DNA of 64,000 nt from Dyella jiangningensis (GCF_003264855.1 NZ_NFZS01000001.1:248001-312000); one strand, 5' to 3'. Counted from the stretch's first letter, positions 1-9,706 are shown. Numbers and translations: made by a program. The notes: generated by a model from the letters alone, not told the origin.

Positions 1-325
1 GAAGCTCGATGGCATCGCCGGCATCCGCGTGGATGCCGCACGCCTGCCGCGCAATTACGCGTTGGCCCACGATGCGAAGCTGGTCGTGGCGCACAAGGGC
101 GGCACGCCGCAAGGCGAACTGGTCGTGCGCATGGACAGCTGCAAGGGCAAGACGCTGGCGACGCTGCCGTTGCCTGCAGGTGGTACCGACCGCTTCACGC
201 TGAAGGGTGCCCTGGCCACCCAGGCCGGCGTGCATGACCTGTGCCTGGTGTTCACTTCGCCGGTCACCGGGCCGCTCTATGGCATCGGTTCGGCCACCCT
301 CGTGCCAGCCGGCACCGCTCCGTGA
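1..325 (+). CDS. C-terminal end of a secreted glycoside hydrolase, probably GH20 beta-N-acetylhexosaminidase (partial)
   Basis: Only the last ~107 residues are present, read from base 2 to the TGA at 323-325; the start lies outside the window. The visible part looks like a small beta-sandwich, with a GVHDLCLVF motif typical of the CBM6-like tail found on large secreted glycosidases. No catalytic residues are visible, so the class is inferred. The next gene overlaps it by GTGA and encodes a NagX-like acyltransferase, which in Xanthomonadales and Shewanella accompanies beta-hexosaminidases in chitin/N-acetylglucosamine loci. A GH20 assignment is therefore likely, but another glycosidase family remains possible. 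Confidence 0.5.
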   Translation, partial: KLDGIAGIRVDAARLPRNYALAHDAKLVVAHKGGTPQGELVVRMDSCKGKTLATLPLPAGGTDRFTLKGALATQAGVHDLCLVFTSPVTGPLYGIGSATLVPAGTAP

Positions 326-1392
326 ACCTGCCTCGCCGATTGGGCTCGGTCGATGCCCTGCGCGGCTGCACGGTCGCGCTGATGCTGCTGGTGAACGATG
401 CGGGCGACTGGGAACATACCTACTGGCCGCTGGAACATGCGTCGTGGAACGGCTGCACGCCGACCGACTTCGTGTTTCCGTTTTTCCTTTTCGTGGTGGG
501 CGTATCCATCGCGCTGGCGATCGGCCCGCGTGTGGAGCGCGGCGAGGACAAGGGCGCGCTCACGCGCACGGCGATGAAGCGCGCTTTGCGCATCGTGCTG
601 CTGGGCCTGGCCATCAACCTGCTCGCCTGGTTGCTTCTGCCTGGGGCGCATCTGCGCTTTCCCGGTGTGCTGCAGCGCATCGGCGTCTGCTTCGCCGGCG
701 CGGCGCTGTTCGCGATCTACACCCAGGCACGCGTGCAATGGGTCGCGATCGCGGCGATCCTGGCGGGTTATTGGGGCCTGCTGCTGGCGGGCGGCACGAT
801 GGAGCCGTACCTCAACATCGTGAGCCGCACGGACTTCGCGATCTTCGGACGCTTCGTCTACCTCATCGATCCGGTGACAGGGCGCGGGCACGATCCGGAA
901 GGCCTGCTCAGCTGCCTTCCTTCGCTGGCGACCAGCCTGCTCGGATTGCGCGCCGGGCAATGGCTTCGCCACGACCGCATGAAGCCGCTGCTCGTGACGG
1001 GCCTGGTCGCATTGGCGCTGGGCTATGCGTGGTCGCTGGTGTTCCCGCTCAACAAGAATCTCTGGACATCGTCGTTCGTGTTGTGGACCGGCGGCTGGGC
1101 GATGCTCGCGCTGGTGCTGTTCCACGTTGCGATCGACCGTCGCGGCTGGCCAGCCGTCGGGCGCCGCTTTGGCGTGAATGCGGTGGCGGCCTATGCAGGT
1201 TCCGAACTGATGCAGATCCTGTTGCCGGCGCTGGGCATCCAGGGGCCGCTCTACCAGCACGCCTTCGCCGGCTGGATCACGCCGCTCGCCGGCCCCTACG
1301 CCGCTTCGCTGGCATTCGCCGTGGCGTTCGTCGCCGTGTGGTGGCTGATCGTCTATGCGATGGATCGGCGGCGCTGGTACATCAAGCTTTGA
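322..1392 (+). CDS. nagX: NagX-type transmembrane sugar acyltransferase (DUF5009/HGSNAT-like)
   Basis: A 356-residue inner-membrane protein with about ten hydrophobic segments. The N-terminal pattern LGSVDALRGCTVALML followed by FPFFLFVVGVSIALA is characteristic of the DUF5009/heparan-alpha-glucosaminide N-acetyltransferase family, whose human member moves an acetyl group across a membrane to glucosamine. Bacterial NagX proteins sit in N-acetylglucosamine gene sets but their reaction is not well settled. The GTG at 322 is preferred because it gives a GTGA overlap with the upstream stop and places the family N-terminus at residue ~5; an upstream ATG at 241 would run far into the preceding gene. 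Coupled translation with that gene is likely. Confidence 0.8.
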   Translation: MNLPRRLGSVDALRGCTVALMLLVNDAGDWEHTYWPLEHASWNGCTPTDFVFPFFLFVVGVSIALAIGPRVERGEDKGALTRTAMKRALRIVLLGLAINLLAWLLLPGAHLRFPGVLQRIGVCFAGAALFAIYTQARVQWVAIAAILAGYWGLLLAGGTMEPYLNIVSRTDFAIFGRFVYLIDPVTGRGHDPEGLLSCLPSLATSLLGLRAGQWLRHDRMKPLLVTGLVALALGYAWSLVFPLNKNLWTSSFVLWTGGWAMLALVLFHVAIDRRGWPAVGRRFGVNAVAAYAGSELMQILLPALGIQGPLYQHAFAGWITPLAGPYAASLAFAVAFVAVWWLIVYAMDRRRWYIKL

Positions 1393-1524
1393 ACCGTCGA
1401 TGAAATCGCCGCGCGGCCGCGGGCCGTCGTGCCGCCGCGCGATCATGCCTGGATGAAGGGCGCCTTGGCGGTATGTGGCGTCATCCGCGCCGGGCAGCAC
1501 GGATGACACCGATATCCCGATGCG

Positions 1525-3855
1525 CTACTTGGAAATCAGCAGCAACAGCGATTGACCGCATTGCCCATAGGTGGTGCCCGCACCACCGATCAAGCTCTCG
1601 TTGCCCGGCGTCACGAAGGTATTGGCACCATCGTTCCAGTTGCACGTATCGGTCACGCGATACCACTGCGTGCCGCTGGGTGGAGCGGGCAAAGTAAAGG
1701 TCACGCTGCCGGACCAGCCGTTGTAGGCGACGTAGATGGAGTTGGCGTCGCCCAGTGATGGTCCGTTGATCGTGTACGCGATCGCGTAGTTGGACGTGTT
1801 GTTCCAGTAGCTGCTGGTGGCGACGGCGCCGTTCGGCTGGTACCACACGACCTGGCTGGACGAATACCAGGTGGACGGCCGCAGTGCCGGATGCGCACGG
1901 CGGAAGGCGATCAGCCGTTGCGCGAAGTTGTAGAAGTTGGACTGGTCGGTGGTCCAGCTGTTGGTGAGCCAGTTGGCGGTGGAGTCGAGGTTGTAGGCGT
2001 TGTTGTTGCAGCGTAGCGAGCGCAGGTATTCATCGCCGCCCTGCATCAGCGGCGTGCCGGCCGAGAGCATCTCGAAGGCCATGCCCGTGCGCGCCGCGCG
2101 TCGCTGGTCGAATGCCGTGCCCGTGCCGGCGGACATGCCCTGGTCCCAGCTGTAGTTGCTGCTGGTGCCGCCATCGGAAGGGCCGTACGGCCATGCCTGG
2201 TTGTTGTTGGAACCATTGCAGGCATAGACGTCGTTGAGCGTCAGGCCGTCATGCACGTCCATGAAGTTGACCGAGTTCCACGGCGAACGTCCGCTGGCCT
2301 GGAACAGGTTCGATGATCCGCTGAAGTCGTTGGCGTCCTGTCCGATCGAGATGGTCATGCTGCCCAGCTCGTTCTGCGCCTGGCGCAGGCTGTCGCGAAA
2401 CGCGCCATTCCATTCCGACCAGCCGGCGGGAAAGCCGCCCAGCTGGTACGAGTTGCCGCCGATCGCCCATGGTTCCGCGAACAGGTCCAGGCCGCTGCCG
2501 CCGGCGGCGGGGCGCACGGTGAACTCGCGCAGGATGCGGTTGATGGCGACATTGGCATCCGCCGCGTCGAAGTTGAAGCCGCCGTTGGGACAGTTGGGCG
2601 CCGAGGACTGGTACGCACCGTTGAGGCAGCTGTTGCCCAGCACCGGCGCGAGATCGAAGCGGAAACCATCCACGCCCATCGTGTTCGACCAGTAGGCGAG
2701 CGAGTCGACGATCAGGTTCTGCGCCACCGTGTTGTACGTGTTGTAGTTCGCGCCGGTGCCGGTGTTGTCGTAGAAGTACTGGTTGCCCGAGGTGAGCTCG
2801 TAGTAGGTCGCGTTGTCCAGCCCACGCCACGAGTAGATGGTCGCGGTCGTCGGATCGCTGCTGCTCCAGCTGCCGCCTTCGGCCGTGTGGTTGTAGACCA
2901 CGTCCATATAGACCTTGATGCCCGCGTTGTGAAACGCCTGCACCATCGCCTGGAACTCCGCGGTCGGGCCGCCGGCCACCTTGTTGTACGCGTAGCGGCG
3001 ATCGGGCGCGAAGTAGTCTTCGGTCATGTAGCCCCAGTAGTTCTGGTTGGCGCTGGAGTTCGGCACGACGTCGTTGGCATCGTTCTGCGTCTCCTGCACG
3101 GGCAGGAATTCCACCGCCGTCACGCCGAGGCTGGCGAGGTAGCTCGCCTTGAGGCCCGCGCCGCGATAGGTGCCGCGATAGGCGGCGGGAATGCTGCTGT
3201 CCTGCTCGGTGAAGCCACGCACGTTCACCTCATAGATCACGTCGTCCTTCTGCGCGCGCGTCGGTTTGGTGCCGATGCTTTGGCCGCTGGCCGAAAGCAC
3301 GATGCCCTTGGGCGCATAGGTGCCGCTGTCGATGGTGCGGTAGCTGGCGCCGGAGGCGAACACGTTGCCGTTCTGGTTGGAAGCGTTGAGCGGATCCTGG
3401 CTCACTTCCAGCGCATACGGATCGAGCAGCAGCTTGTTCGGGTTGAAGCGGTTGCCGCTCGCGTCCACGTCGGAGACGAAGCCGGCCTGCGAGCCTTTGC
3501 CCCAGCTCGTGCTGTACGGCCAGTTCGGTCCCCATGCGCGGTAGCCGTAGTAGATGGAACCCGTGATGCCGGCCGCCTGGATGGACGACACGGGAACGGT
3601 CACCGCCCACACGCCGTTGCCGACGTTGCTCATCACATAGGTGGCCGACTCCTGCGCACCGTAGCCGCTGGCGTACAGGTACAGCGCGATGCGCGTGGCG
3701 TGGGACGAATACACGCGGAACGTCACGTTCGCGTGTTGCGCGTCGTAACTGGCGCCCAGGTTCATGCCGTTGATGGCGGCGTAAGCGGGCGTGGCGGGAA
3801 GGGTGACAAGGCTGGCGCAGGCCAGCAAGACGGCAAGCAACGTCGAGCACTTCAT
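1525..3855 (-). CDS. iam: Secreted isoamylase (glycogen/amylopectin alpha-1,6-debranching enzyme, GH13)
   Basis: A 776-residue secreted enzyme that hydrolyses alpha-1,6 branch points of glycogen and amylopectin. The length and most of the sequence match, from memory, the classic Pseudomonas amyloderamosa isoamylase, including the mature N-terminus AINGMNLGASYDAQ after a signal peptide ending AYA. An N-terminal early-set domain is followed by the (beta/alpha)8 barrel. The GH13 nucleophile lies in DGFRFDLA, the acid/base in FAEPWA, and the third carboxylate in VHDGLTL. The start at 3855 was chosen because GGAGGAAG lies just upstream and the signal peptide begins there; an in-frame ATG at 3894 lacks both. 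It is monocistronic and divergent from no close gene. Confidence 0.95.
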   Translation of the reverse strand: MKCSTLLAVLLACASLVTLPATPAYAAINGMNLGASYDAQHANVTFRVYSSHATRIALYLYASGYGAQESATYVMSNVGNGVWAVTVPVSSIQAAGITGSIYYGYRAWGPNWPYSTSWGKGSQAGFVSDVDASGNRFNPNKLLLDPYALEVSQDPLNASNQNGNVFASGASYRTIDSGTYAPKGIVLSASGQSIGTKPTRAQKDDVIYEVNVRGFTEQDSSIPAAYRGTYRGAGLKASYLASLGVTAVEFLPVQETQNDANDVVPNSSANQNYWGYMTEDYFAPDRRYAYNKVAGGPTAEFQAMVQAFHNAGIKVYMDVVYNHTAEGGSWSSSDPTTATIYSWRGLDNATYYELTSGNQYFYDNTGTGANYNTYNTVAQNLIVDSLAYWSNTMGVDGFRFDLAPVLGNSCLNGAYQSSAPNCPNGGFNFDAADANVAINRILREFTVRPAAGGSGLDLFAEPWAIGGNSYQLGGFPAGWSEWNGAFRDSLRQAQNELGSMTISIGQDANDFSGSSNLFQASGRSPWNSVNFMDVHDGLTLNDVYACNGSNNNQAWPYGPSDGGTSSNYSWDQGMSAGTGTAFDQRRAARTGMAFEMLSAGTPLMQGGDEYLRSLRCNNNAYNLDSTANWLTNSWTTDQSNFYNFAQRLIAFRRAHPALRPSTWYSSSQVVWYQPNGAVATSSYWNNTSNYAIAYTINGPSLGDANSIYVAYNGWSGSVTFTLPAPPSGTQWYRVTDTCNWNDGANTFVTPGNESLIGGAGTTYGQCGQSLLLLISK

Positions 3856-4089
3856 GCAGGGCTTCCTCCATCCAGCGGTTGCGGATCGGGACACATGAGC
3901 GTGCGCAGTCCGTGCGCGTGTGGCGTTTCAATGCTCGCGATGGGCCGAAGCAGGAGACGTGATGCGCAACGATGGTGTGGCCGCCGGCGAGTGCGAGGCA
4001 TCGTAGGGAGCATCGCAATGCAGCAACCAGGGGTTGCATACGTATTCATTGCAAGACGGCGCGCATCGCAAGATGTCGCGATGGCGGGC

Positions 4090-5469
4090 TCAGTCGTCGC
4101 GGTCGTATCCGGACGCGTCGCCGGCGAAGTGCACGCGGTTGCCGCCGAGCTTCTTCGCTTCGTACATCGCGCCGTCGGCGGCGCGCGTGAGTGGCTCGGG
4201 ATCGGCACCGTGCTCGGGATGCGTGGCTACACCGATGCTGGTGGCGATGCGCACCTCGTGTCCGGCGAGGGAGAACGGCGCATGGAGCGCATGGCGGATC
4301 TTCTCGGCGACGTGCAGGCTGTCGTTCGGCGATTGCAATGCGTTGAGCAGCACGACGAACTCGTCGCCGCCAAGCCGGCCGGTTACGTCGGCCTCGCGCA
4401 CGTGGCTGACGATGCGCGAAGCCACCTCGCGCAGCAGGAGGTCGCCCACGTGGTGGCCGTGGTGGTCGTTCACCTGCTTGAACTTGTCCAGGTCGATGTA
4501 GAGCAGACCGACCCGTCCGCCGAATCGCCTGGCGTGCTCCAGTGCGGATTCGAGTTGTTGATAGAACAGGTCGCGGTTGGCGAGATCGGTAAGCGGGTCG
4601 TGTCGCGCGATGTGATGCAGCCGCGCTTCGGCCTGCTTGCGCTCGATCGCGGAAGCTACCTGGGTGGAGACGAACTGGAGGAGCTCCTTGTCCGTCTCGG
4701 TATAGGCGATGGCGTCGGAGTAGCTCTGCAGCACCAGCGCACCCACGGTGTTGCCATGCGAGGTCAGCGGCGCGCCCAGCCACTGCAGCGCGTCGGTGCC
4801 ATGCAGCGGCAGTGCGCCCGGCGGACGCAGGCTTGGCGTAAACAGCAGCGCTTCGCCGCGGCGGATCAACTCTGCGGTGAGCGTGCCCGAATCGAACGGT
4901 TGCGTCGGCGGCGCGGTGTCGCGTTCGTCGACGAAATACGGAAAGCTCAACTCGTTGCGCCTGGCGTCGTAGAGCGCGACGAAGAAATTGTCGGCAGGCA
5001 GCAGGCCGGCAATGATGCGGTGGATCTGCTCGAACAGCGAGGGCAGGTTGTCGCTGGCGTGCGCGGCTTCGGAGATCGCGTGCAGCGCGTCGGTCATCAG
5101 TTCGGCGCGCTTGAGTTCCGTGATGTCGCGCGCCACGGCGATGCGCAGGCGATCGGTCTCGGACCAGCGCGCCGACCACATGATGTGCACGATCTTGCCG
5201 TCCTTGCGGACATAGCGGTTGTGGAAGTGCGATTGCGGTTGGCCGGCCATGATGGCGTTGGCCGTCTGCAACGTGAGTTCGCGGTCGTCCGGATGCACCA
5301 GGTCGATCATCGGGCGTCCGATCACCTCGGCAGGGGTATAGCCGAAGATGCGTTCGTAGCTCGCGCTGACGAACACGTACCGACCCTCCTCGTCGACCAC
5401 GCAGATGGCGTCCCACAGCAGGTCCATGATCTTGTTGAGCGAGGTGAGGACGATGGGCTGCGTGGTCAT
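4090..5469 (-). CDS. PAS-GAF-GGDEF diguanylate cyclase
   Basis: A 459-residue soluble signalling protein predicted to make cyclic di-GMP. A PAS domain (roughly residues 15-130, with GYTPAEVIGRPMIDLVHPDD) is followed by a GAF-like domain (about 145-290) and a C-terminal GGDEF domain (about 300-450). The active-site motif GRLGGDEFVVLL is intact. A READ sequence five residues before GGDEF fits the RxxD inhibitory I-site, so product inhibition is expected. No EAL domain or membrane segment is present. The start at 5469 has AGGGG upstream; a start 18 codons earlier lacks a site. What the PAS and GAF domains sense cannot be told from sequence. Confidence 0.9.
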   Translation of the reverse strand: MTTQPIVLTSLNKIMDLLWDAICVVDEEGRYVFVSASYERIFGYTPAEVIGRPMIDLVHPDDRELTLQTANAIMAGQPQSHFHNRYVRKDGKIVHIMWSARWSETDRLRIAVARDITELKRAELMTDALHAISEAAHASDNLPSLFEQIHRIIAGLLPADNFFVALYDARRNELSFPYFVDERDTAPPTQPFDSGTLTAELIRRGEALLFTPSLRPPGALPLHGTDALQWLGAPLTSHGNTVGALVLQSYSDAIAYTETDKELLQFVSTQVASAIERKQAEARLHHIARHDPLTDLANRDLFYQQLESALEHARRFGGRVGLLYIDLDKFKQVNDHHGHHVGDLLLREVASRIVSHVREADVTGRLGGDEFVVLLNALQSPNDSLHVAEKIRHALHAPFSLAGHEVRIATSIGVATHPEHGADPEPLTRAADGAMYEAKKLGGNRVHFAGDASGYDRDD

Positions 5470-5676
5470 GCTCGGCCCCTGGCGGCCGGATCGTTGGCGT
5501 GCCAACGACCACGCAAGTCCCATGCCATGACGCTGCCCCGCGTTCGAGGGGGCTCTCCGGTCGGCACTTCGGTGCGGCTGACGGTCATGGTGGCGAGGCG
5601 GCAGCGGAGTCGCGGGACGCGGGCACTATAAGGCGGAAAGCGCCGCCGCCGCATCTTTCCGGCCCTGACAGGAAGG

Positions 5677-5699
5677 ACCCGGCGCGACGGGCGCCGGGT
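5677..5699 (-). terminator. Stem-loop after the lectin-glycosidase gene
   Basis: Arms ACCCGGCGC and GCGCCGGGT form a 9-bp perfect stem with a 5-nt loop just after the stop at 5714 (minus strand). The following T tract is weak, so this is a possible rather than certain intrinsic terminator. Confidence 0.45.
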
Positions 5700-5713
5700 C
5701 TGGTTTCACGGCC

Positions 5714-7270
5714 TCAGTGCAAGGTCCACTGCTGGGGTGCCAGGCCGTTGTCGGTCCATATCTGCAGCTGCGTGCCGTGGGTGGTCGAACCCGCGGGGTC
5801 ATCCAGCATCAGCGAGCCCGAGGCCTGGTTCATCAGCTTGTAGGTGCCGTTGCCCAGGTCCATGAACATCCAGTTCTGGTTGGCGTTGTTGGCGCAGCCC
5901 CACAGCGTCACCAGGTTGCCCGGCGAGGTGCTGCCGCCGGTGTTGTCCACGCACAGGCCGGTCTGCTGGTTCTGGATGCTGAACCAGCCGCCGCCCTTGG
6001 CGTGCACCGTCCAGTTCTGCACCGGCGCGCCGTTGCAGTCCCACAGCTCCGCGCTGGTGTTGTTGGCGGTGGACCACGCCGTGTTGTCCAGGCACAGCGC
6101 CGGTGCCTGCACGCTCTGGAACACATGCGTGGAACCATCGGCCGGCAGGCGATTCCATGCTTCGCTGGCGAAGTAGGTGATGCAGCCGCCGTTGAGGTAA
6201 TCCGACGCCAGCTCCAGGATGCTCGATCCGTCGGTGGCGGGCAGCAGCGCCGATGAATAATTGGGGCAATAGTTGTCGTACGCCGTCGGCACCTGCACCG
6301 GCGCGGCGATGGTGTACCAGTTGCCGCTGCCGTCGGTGTTGGTGTTGACGAACAGCACCTTGCCGTTGGAGGCGGACACGCTGCCGTTGGATTCGTACAT
6401 CACCTGGCCCACCAGCAGGATCGCGCCGTTGCCCGACAGCACCGACGGGCTCCAGCGGTTGAGCGGCGCGTGCTCCAGGTATTGGCCGGACGCCGTCTGC
6501 ACCTTGGTGCCCATGTTGCTCGCGTCACCGAAGTTCCAGCCGTCGGTGGAGGTGCGCGAGAACACCGTGCAGGCGGCCGGCCCGCACAACTCGTAGCTCA
6601 TGAAGAAATGCCCGTTGGGCAGCTTGCTCACCGTGATCATGCCGGGGCGGTCGCCCTGGATGGTGCTGCGCACGGTGTTGGTCTCGTCCTGCCAGCTGGT
6701 GCCGTTGTAGCTGCGGATCTGCGCGAGCTTCTGGCTGCAGCAGCTGTCGGTTTCGTCGGACCAGAACATCACCAGCGCGCCGTCGTTCGCCACTTCGAAC
6801 TCGGGTTCCCACAGGCCGTGGCTGCTGTCGCCACGCACGACCGGCGTGCTGTGGTACGACCAGGAGCCGCCCTGGTTGGTGCTGATGTACACCTCGATGG
6901 CCGGCGTGCTGCCGGAAAAATACGACGCGGCGGAAATCAGCGTGCCTGCCGGCAGCGAGCCTACCTGCTGGGGCAGCTCGTACAGCGTGGCGCAGCAGCG
7001 TTCGGTGCTGCCGCCCACCGTGGGCACCGGGCCCAGCAGCGACCAGCTCGCGCCGTTGTCATTGCTCTGGAAGATGATGCCGTTGGTGCTGGCAATCAGA
7101 CGTCCATACGTATTGGCGGGGCCATGTTGCAGCCTCACCACGCGCGGGTAGAGCGTGCTTCCCTGCAGCACGGTTCCGGTGGCTGCGTGGGCCTTGCCGC
7201 CAATCTGCAGCAGGCCAAGCAGAAGAACAAAAAGAAGGAACAAGGGATGGTTTTTACGACAGCACCGCAT
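5714..7270 (-). CDS. Secreted sialidase-fold (GH93-like) glycosidase with C-terminal ricin-type lectin domain
   Basis: A 518-residue exported protein. A signal peptide (FLLFVLLLGLLQIGGKAHA) is followed by a beta-propeller of about 360 residues with Asp-box-like repeats (SNDNGASW, STNQGGSW), as in GH93 exo-arabinanases and sialidases. The last ~130 residues form a ricin B-type beta-trefoil (CLDN...QNW, CVDN...NQNW, LMLDD...QQWTLH), usually CBM13, that would hold the enzyme on polysaccharide. The start at 7270 has GGAGG upstream. It lies 75 bp after galP on the same strand, so it may be the distal gene of the galactose operon. The GH93 assignment is by fold resemblance and genomic setting; substrate is not proven. 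Confidence 0.7.
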   Translation of the reverse strand: MRCCRKNHPLFLLFVLLLGLLQIGGKAHAATGTVLQGSTLYPRVVRLQHGPANTYGRLIASTNGIIFQSNDNGASWSLLGPVPTVGGSTERCCATLYELPQQVGSLPAGTLISAASYFSGSTPAIEVYISTNQGGSWSYHSTPVVRGDSSHGLWEPEFEVANDGALVMFWSDETDSCCSQKLAQIRSYNGTSWQDETNTVRSTIQGDRPGMITVSKLPNGHFFMSYELCGPAACTVFSRTSTDGWNFGDASNMGTKVQTASGQYLEHAPLNRWSPSVLSGNGAILLVGQVMYESNGSVSASNGKVLFVNTNTDGSGNWYTIAAPVQVPTAYDNYCPNYSSALLPATDGSSILELASDYLNGGCITYFASEAWNRLPADGSTHVFQSVQAPALCLDNTAWSTANNTSAELWDCNGAPVQNWTVHAKGGGWFSIQNQQTGLCVDNTGGSTSPGNLVTLWGCANNANQNWMFMDLGNGTYKLMNQASGSLMLDDPAGSTTHGTQLQIWTDNGLAPQQWTLH

Positions 7271-7345
7271 AAACGACCTCCGTGGCCGTCCGGAGACGGC
7301 CAAGCATGGGTTGATGGGTACAGCGGTTGGTTGGCCGGTTAGCGC

Positions 7346-8737
7346 TTACCGGCCGATGTCGCGCAGACGCTTGCCGCTCATCAGATTGCGCTCGATCTGC
7401 TCCAGCGTGACGCCCTTGGTTTCGGGCACGAGCCAGAAGGTAAGTACGATGAACACGGCATTGAGCGCGGCGTACAGCCAGAACGTATTGGCGTTGCCGA
7501 TGCCGTTGAGCAGGCTCAGGAAGCTGATGCCCACGAGGTAATTGCAGGCCCAGTTGGTGAAGGTGGAGCAGCCGATGCCGAAGTCGCGGCCCTTGAGCGG
7601 CTGGATCTCCGAGCACAGCGTCCAGATCAGCGGACCGGCCGACATGGCAAAGCCGACGATGAACATCAGCAGCATCGCCACGGTGAAGATCTGCGTGCCC
7701 TGGTCGTGGATGCCGTTGTGCATCATCAGGCCCACCACGGCGAGGCCGGCGGCCATCACGGCAAAGCCGGTGTAGAGGATGGGCTTGCGGCCCCAGCGAT
7801 CGATCAGCGCGATGGCGATGAACGTGGCAAGCACGTTGGTCAGGCCCACCAGCGCGGTGAACCACATCTGCGCGGCCGTGTCGTAACCCATCACCTGGAA
7901 GATGCGCGGCGCGTAGTACATCACCACGTTCATGCCGGTGAACTGCTGCATCAGCTGCAGCAGCACGCCCAGCCACACCGAACGGCGGAAGTTGCGGTTC
8001 TCCAGGAACATGTGCCAGCCGCGCTGCGGCGTCTTCAGCTGCTCGTCGATGTCGGCCACTTCGCGCGACACGACGTCGCTGTCTCCACGCAGGCGCTGCA
8101 GCACGTCGATGGCCTCCTGCCGGCGACCGCGCATCAGCAGCCAGCGCGGGCTGTCGGGCAGGAACAGCACGCCCAGCAGGAACAACACGCCGGGAACCGC
8201 GATGATGCCGAGCATCCAGCGCCAGGCGCCGCTGTAACTGAAGGCCGTGTCGGAAAGAAACGCCACCAGGATGCCGATGGTGATCATCAGCTGGTAGGTC
8301 GAGATCATGGCACCGCGGATGTATTCCGGCGCGACCTCGGCCAGGTACAGCGGCGCCGTGAACGACGCGATGCCGATGGCGATGCCCAGCACGACGCGAG
8401 AGGCGATCAACGTCTCCGGCGACCACGCCATGCCCGACAGCAGCGAACCGATGACGAACAGCACGGCACCCAGCACCAGCGAACGCTTGCGGCCGAGATG
8501 ACCCGACAGCCAGCTGGCTGCCAGGGCGCCTGCGGCGGCGCCGAACATCATGGAACTGACGATCCATTCGATGGTGTGGTCGCTCACCTTGTACTCGGCC
8601 TGGATGAACTGGGTGGCGCCGGAGATCACGCCGACGTCGAGGCCGAACATGAGGCCCGCCAACGCCGCGAGTATGCAGACGAAGACGACGGTGGCCTTGG
8701 ATTGCGTCGAGGATGACGCGATGGCTTGGGCGTTCAT
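7346..8737 (-). CDS. galP: Sugar/H+ symporter of the MFS (GalP/AraE/XylE type)
   Basis: A 463-residue inner-membrane transporter with 12 predicted helices. It carries the sugar-porter signatures: GLDVGVISGA in helix 1, LGRKRSL after helix 2, PLYLAEVAPEYIRGA in the middle, QLMQQFTGMNVVMYYAP in helix 7, DRWGRKPIL after helix 8, and a C-terminal PETKG. It would import the hexose or pentose released outside the cell. Its place at the end of a galactose-oxidation operon makes D-galactose the likely substrate, though arabinose is possible for this family. GGGGGAG precedes the ATG. Confidence 0.9.
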   Translation of the reverse strand: MNAQAIASSSTQSKATVVFVCILAALAGLMFGLDVGVISGATQFIQAEYKVSDHTIEWIVSSMMFGAAAGALAASWLSGHLGRKRSLVLGAVLFVIGSLLSGMAWSPETLIASRVVLGIAIGIASFTAPLYLAEVAPEYIRGAMISTYQLMITIGILVAFLSDTAFSYSGAWRWMLGIIAVPGVLFLLGVLFLPDSPRWLLMRGRRQEAIDVLQRLRGDSDVVSREVADIDEQLKTPQRGWHMFLENRNFRRSVWLGVLLQLMQQFTGMNVVMYYAPRIFQVMGYDTAAQMWFTALVGLTNVLATFIAIALIDRWGRKPILYTGFAVMAAGLAVVGLMMHNGIHDQGTQIFTVAMLLMFIVGFAMSAGPLIWTLCSEIQPLKGRDFGIGCSTFTNWACNYLVGISFLSLLNGIGNANTFWLYAALNAVFIVLTFWLVPETKGVTLEQIERNLMSGKRLRDIGR

Positions 8738-8797
8738 GGGTAAAGCTCCCCCGCTGGCGATGGTGTGGCCCCTGTGGGCATGAGTGGGCCGCGATCC

Positions 8798-9706
8798 CTA
8801 CGCGGCGGCGATGACGTGTGGCGGCGGCCCGGGGAAACGCGGTTCGGGCAATCCACCGAAGTCCGAGTGCACGGCGAACAGCGCGCCGGCATACGGTTGG
8901 CTGGCGAGCGCGGCTTCGTCGAGGCCATCGCGCGCGCTGGTGATGTAGAGCGTCGAAAGGTGGGTGCCGCCGAAGGCGGGCCGCGTCGGTTGCGAAGCCG
9001 CCACGTCGATGCAGCGATCCATGCGGCCCTCGCTGGTGTAGCGCACCACGCGGCCGAGGCCCCACTGCGCATTCCACAGCGCGCCCTCGGCGTCCACCGC
9101 CGAACCATCCGGCTCGCCGCGCGGATCGTCCAGCGCGACGAAGGTGCGCACGTTGGACACCTGGTCGCCGTAGTCGCAGCACTGGATCGTGCGCGTCAGC
9201 GAATCGCAGAAATACATGAGGTCGCCGTCGGGACTGAAGGCGACGCTGTTGCTGATCGCCACGCCGGGCAGCGGCAGGCGTTCCAGCGAAAGATCGTGGT
9301 TCAGCCGATGAAAGCTGCCCACGGGCTGCTTGGGTCCGCCATCGGTCGGCTCGTGCAGCGTGCCGAACACGAAGCGGCCCTGACGATCGCAGGCGCCGTC
9401 GTTGAGGCGCGTGGGCTGCCCGGCTTCCACGGCCATGATCGGCACCAGCCGCTGGCTGGCCGGATGGAAGAAGGCCAGTTGCGAAGCGAGCCCCAGCAGC
9501 AGCCAGCCATCCGCCTCGCAGAGCACGAAGCAGGCCAGGCGCTCGGGCAGGCTCCACTGGTGCAACGCGCCGTCGTGCGGCCGATAGCGCCACAGTGTGG
9601 ACGCGTGGATGTCGGTCCAATACAGCACCTGTCCGCGGTCGCACCACAGCACGCCTTCACCCAGCGTGTTGTGCACCTGCATCGCGACCGTGGCGCGCGT
9701 GTTCAT
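8798..9706 (-). CDS. SMP-30/gluconolactonase-family sugar lactonase
   Basis: A 302-residue cytoplasmic six-bladed propeller enzyme of the SMP-30/regucalcin family, which open aldonolactones to aldonic acids. The expected metal-site residues are visible: Glu in NTLGEGVLW near residue 18, Asn in RLNDGACD and SNSVAFSPDG, and Asp in GEPDGSAVD. Its ATG overlaps the stop of the dehydrogenase gene (ATGA). In this setting it would hydrolyse galactono-lactone to D-galactonate, the step between the dehydrogenase and DgoD. A role on arabinonolactone cannot be excluded. Confidence 0.88.
   Translation of the reverse strand: MNTRATVAMQVHNTLGEGVLWCDRGQVLYWTDIHASTLWRYRPHDGALHQWSLPERLACFVLCEADGWLLLGLASQLAFFHPASQRLVPIMAVEAGQPTRLNDGACDRQGRFVFGTLHEPTDGGPKQPVGSFHRLNHDLSLERLPLPGVAISNSVAFSPDGDLMYFCDSLTRTIQCCDYGDQVSNVRTFVALDDPRGEPDGSAVDAEGALWNAQWGLGRVVRYTSEGRMDRCIDVAASQPTRPAFGGTHLSTLYITSARDGLDEAALASQPYAGALFAVHSDFGGLPEPRFPGPPPHVIAAA

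Noticed and set aside
2887-5631. A 914-codon plus-strand open frame
   Set aside because: It lies antisense to the isoamylase and diguanylate cyclase genes, spans two unrelated genes, and its translation is low-complexity Val/Ala/Arg/His without domains. Long antisense frames are expected at this GC content.
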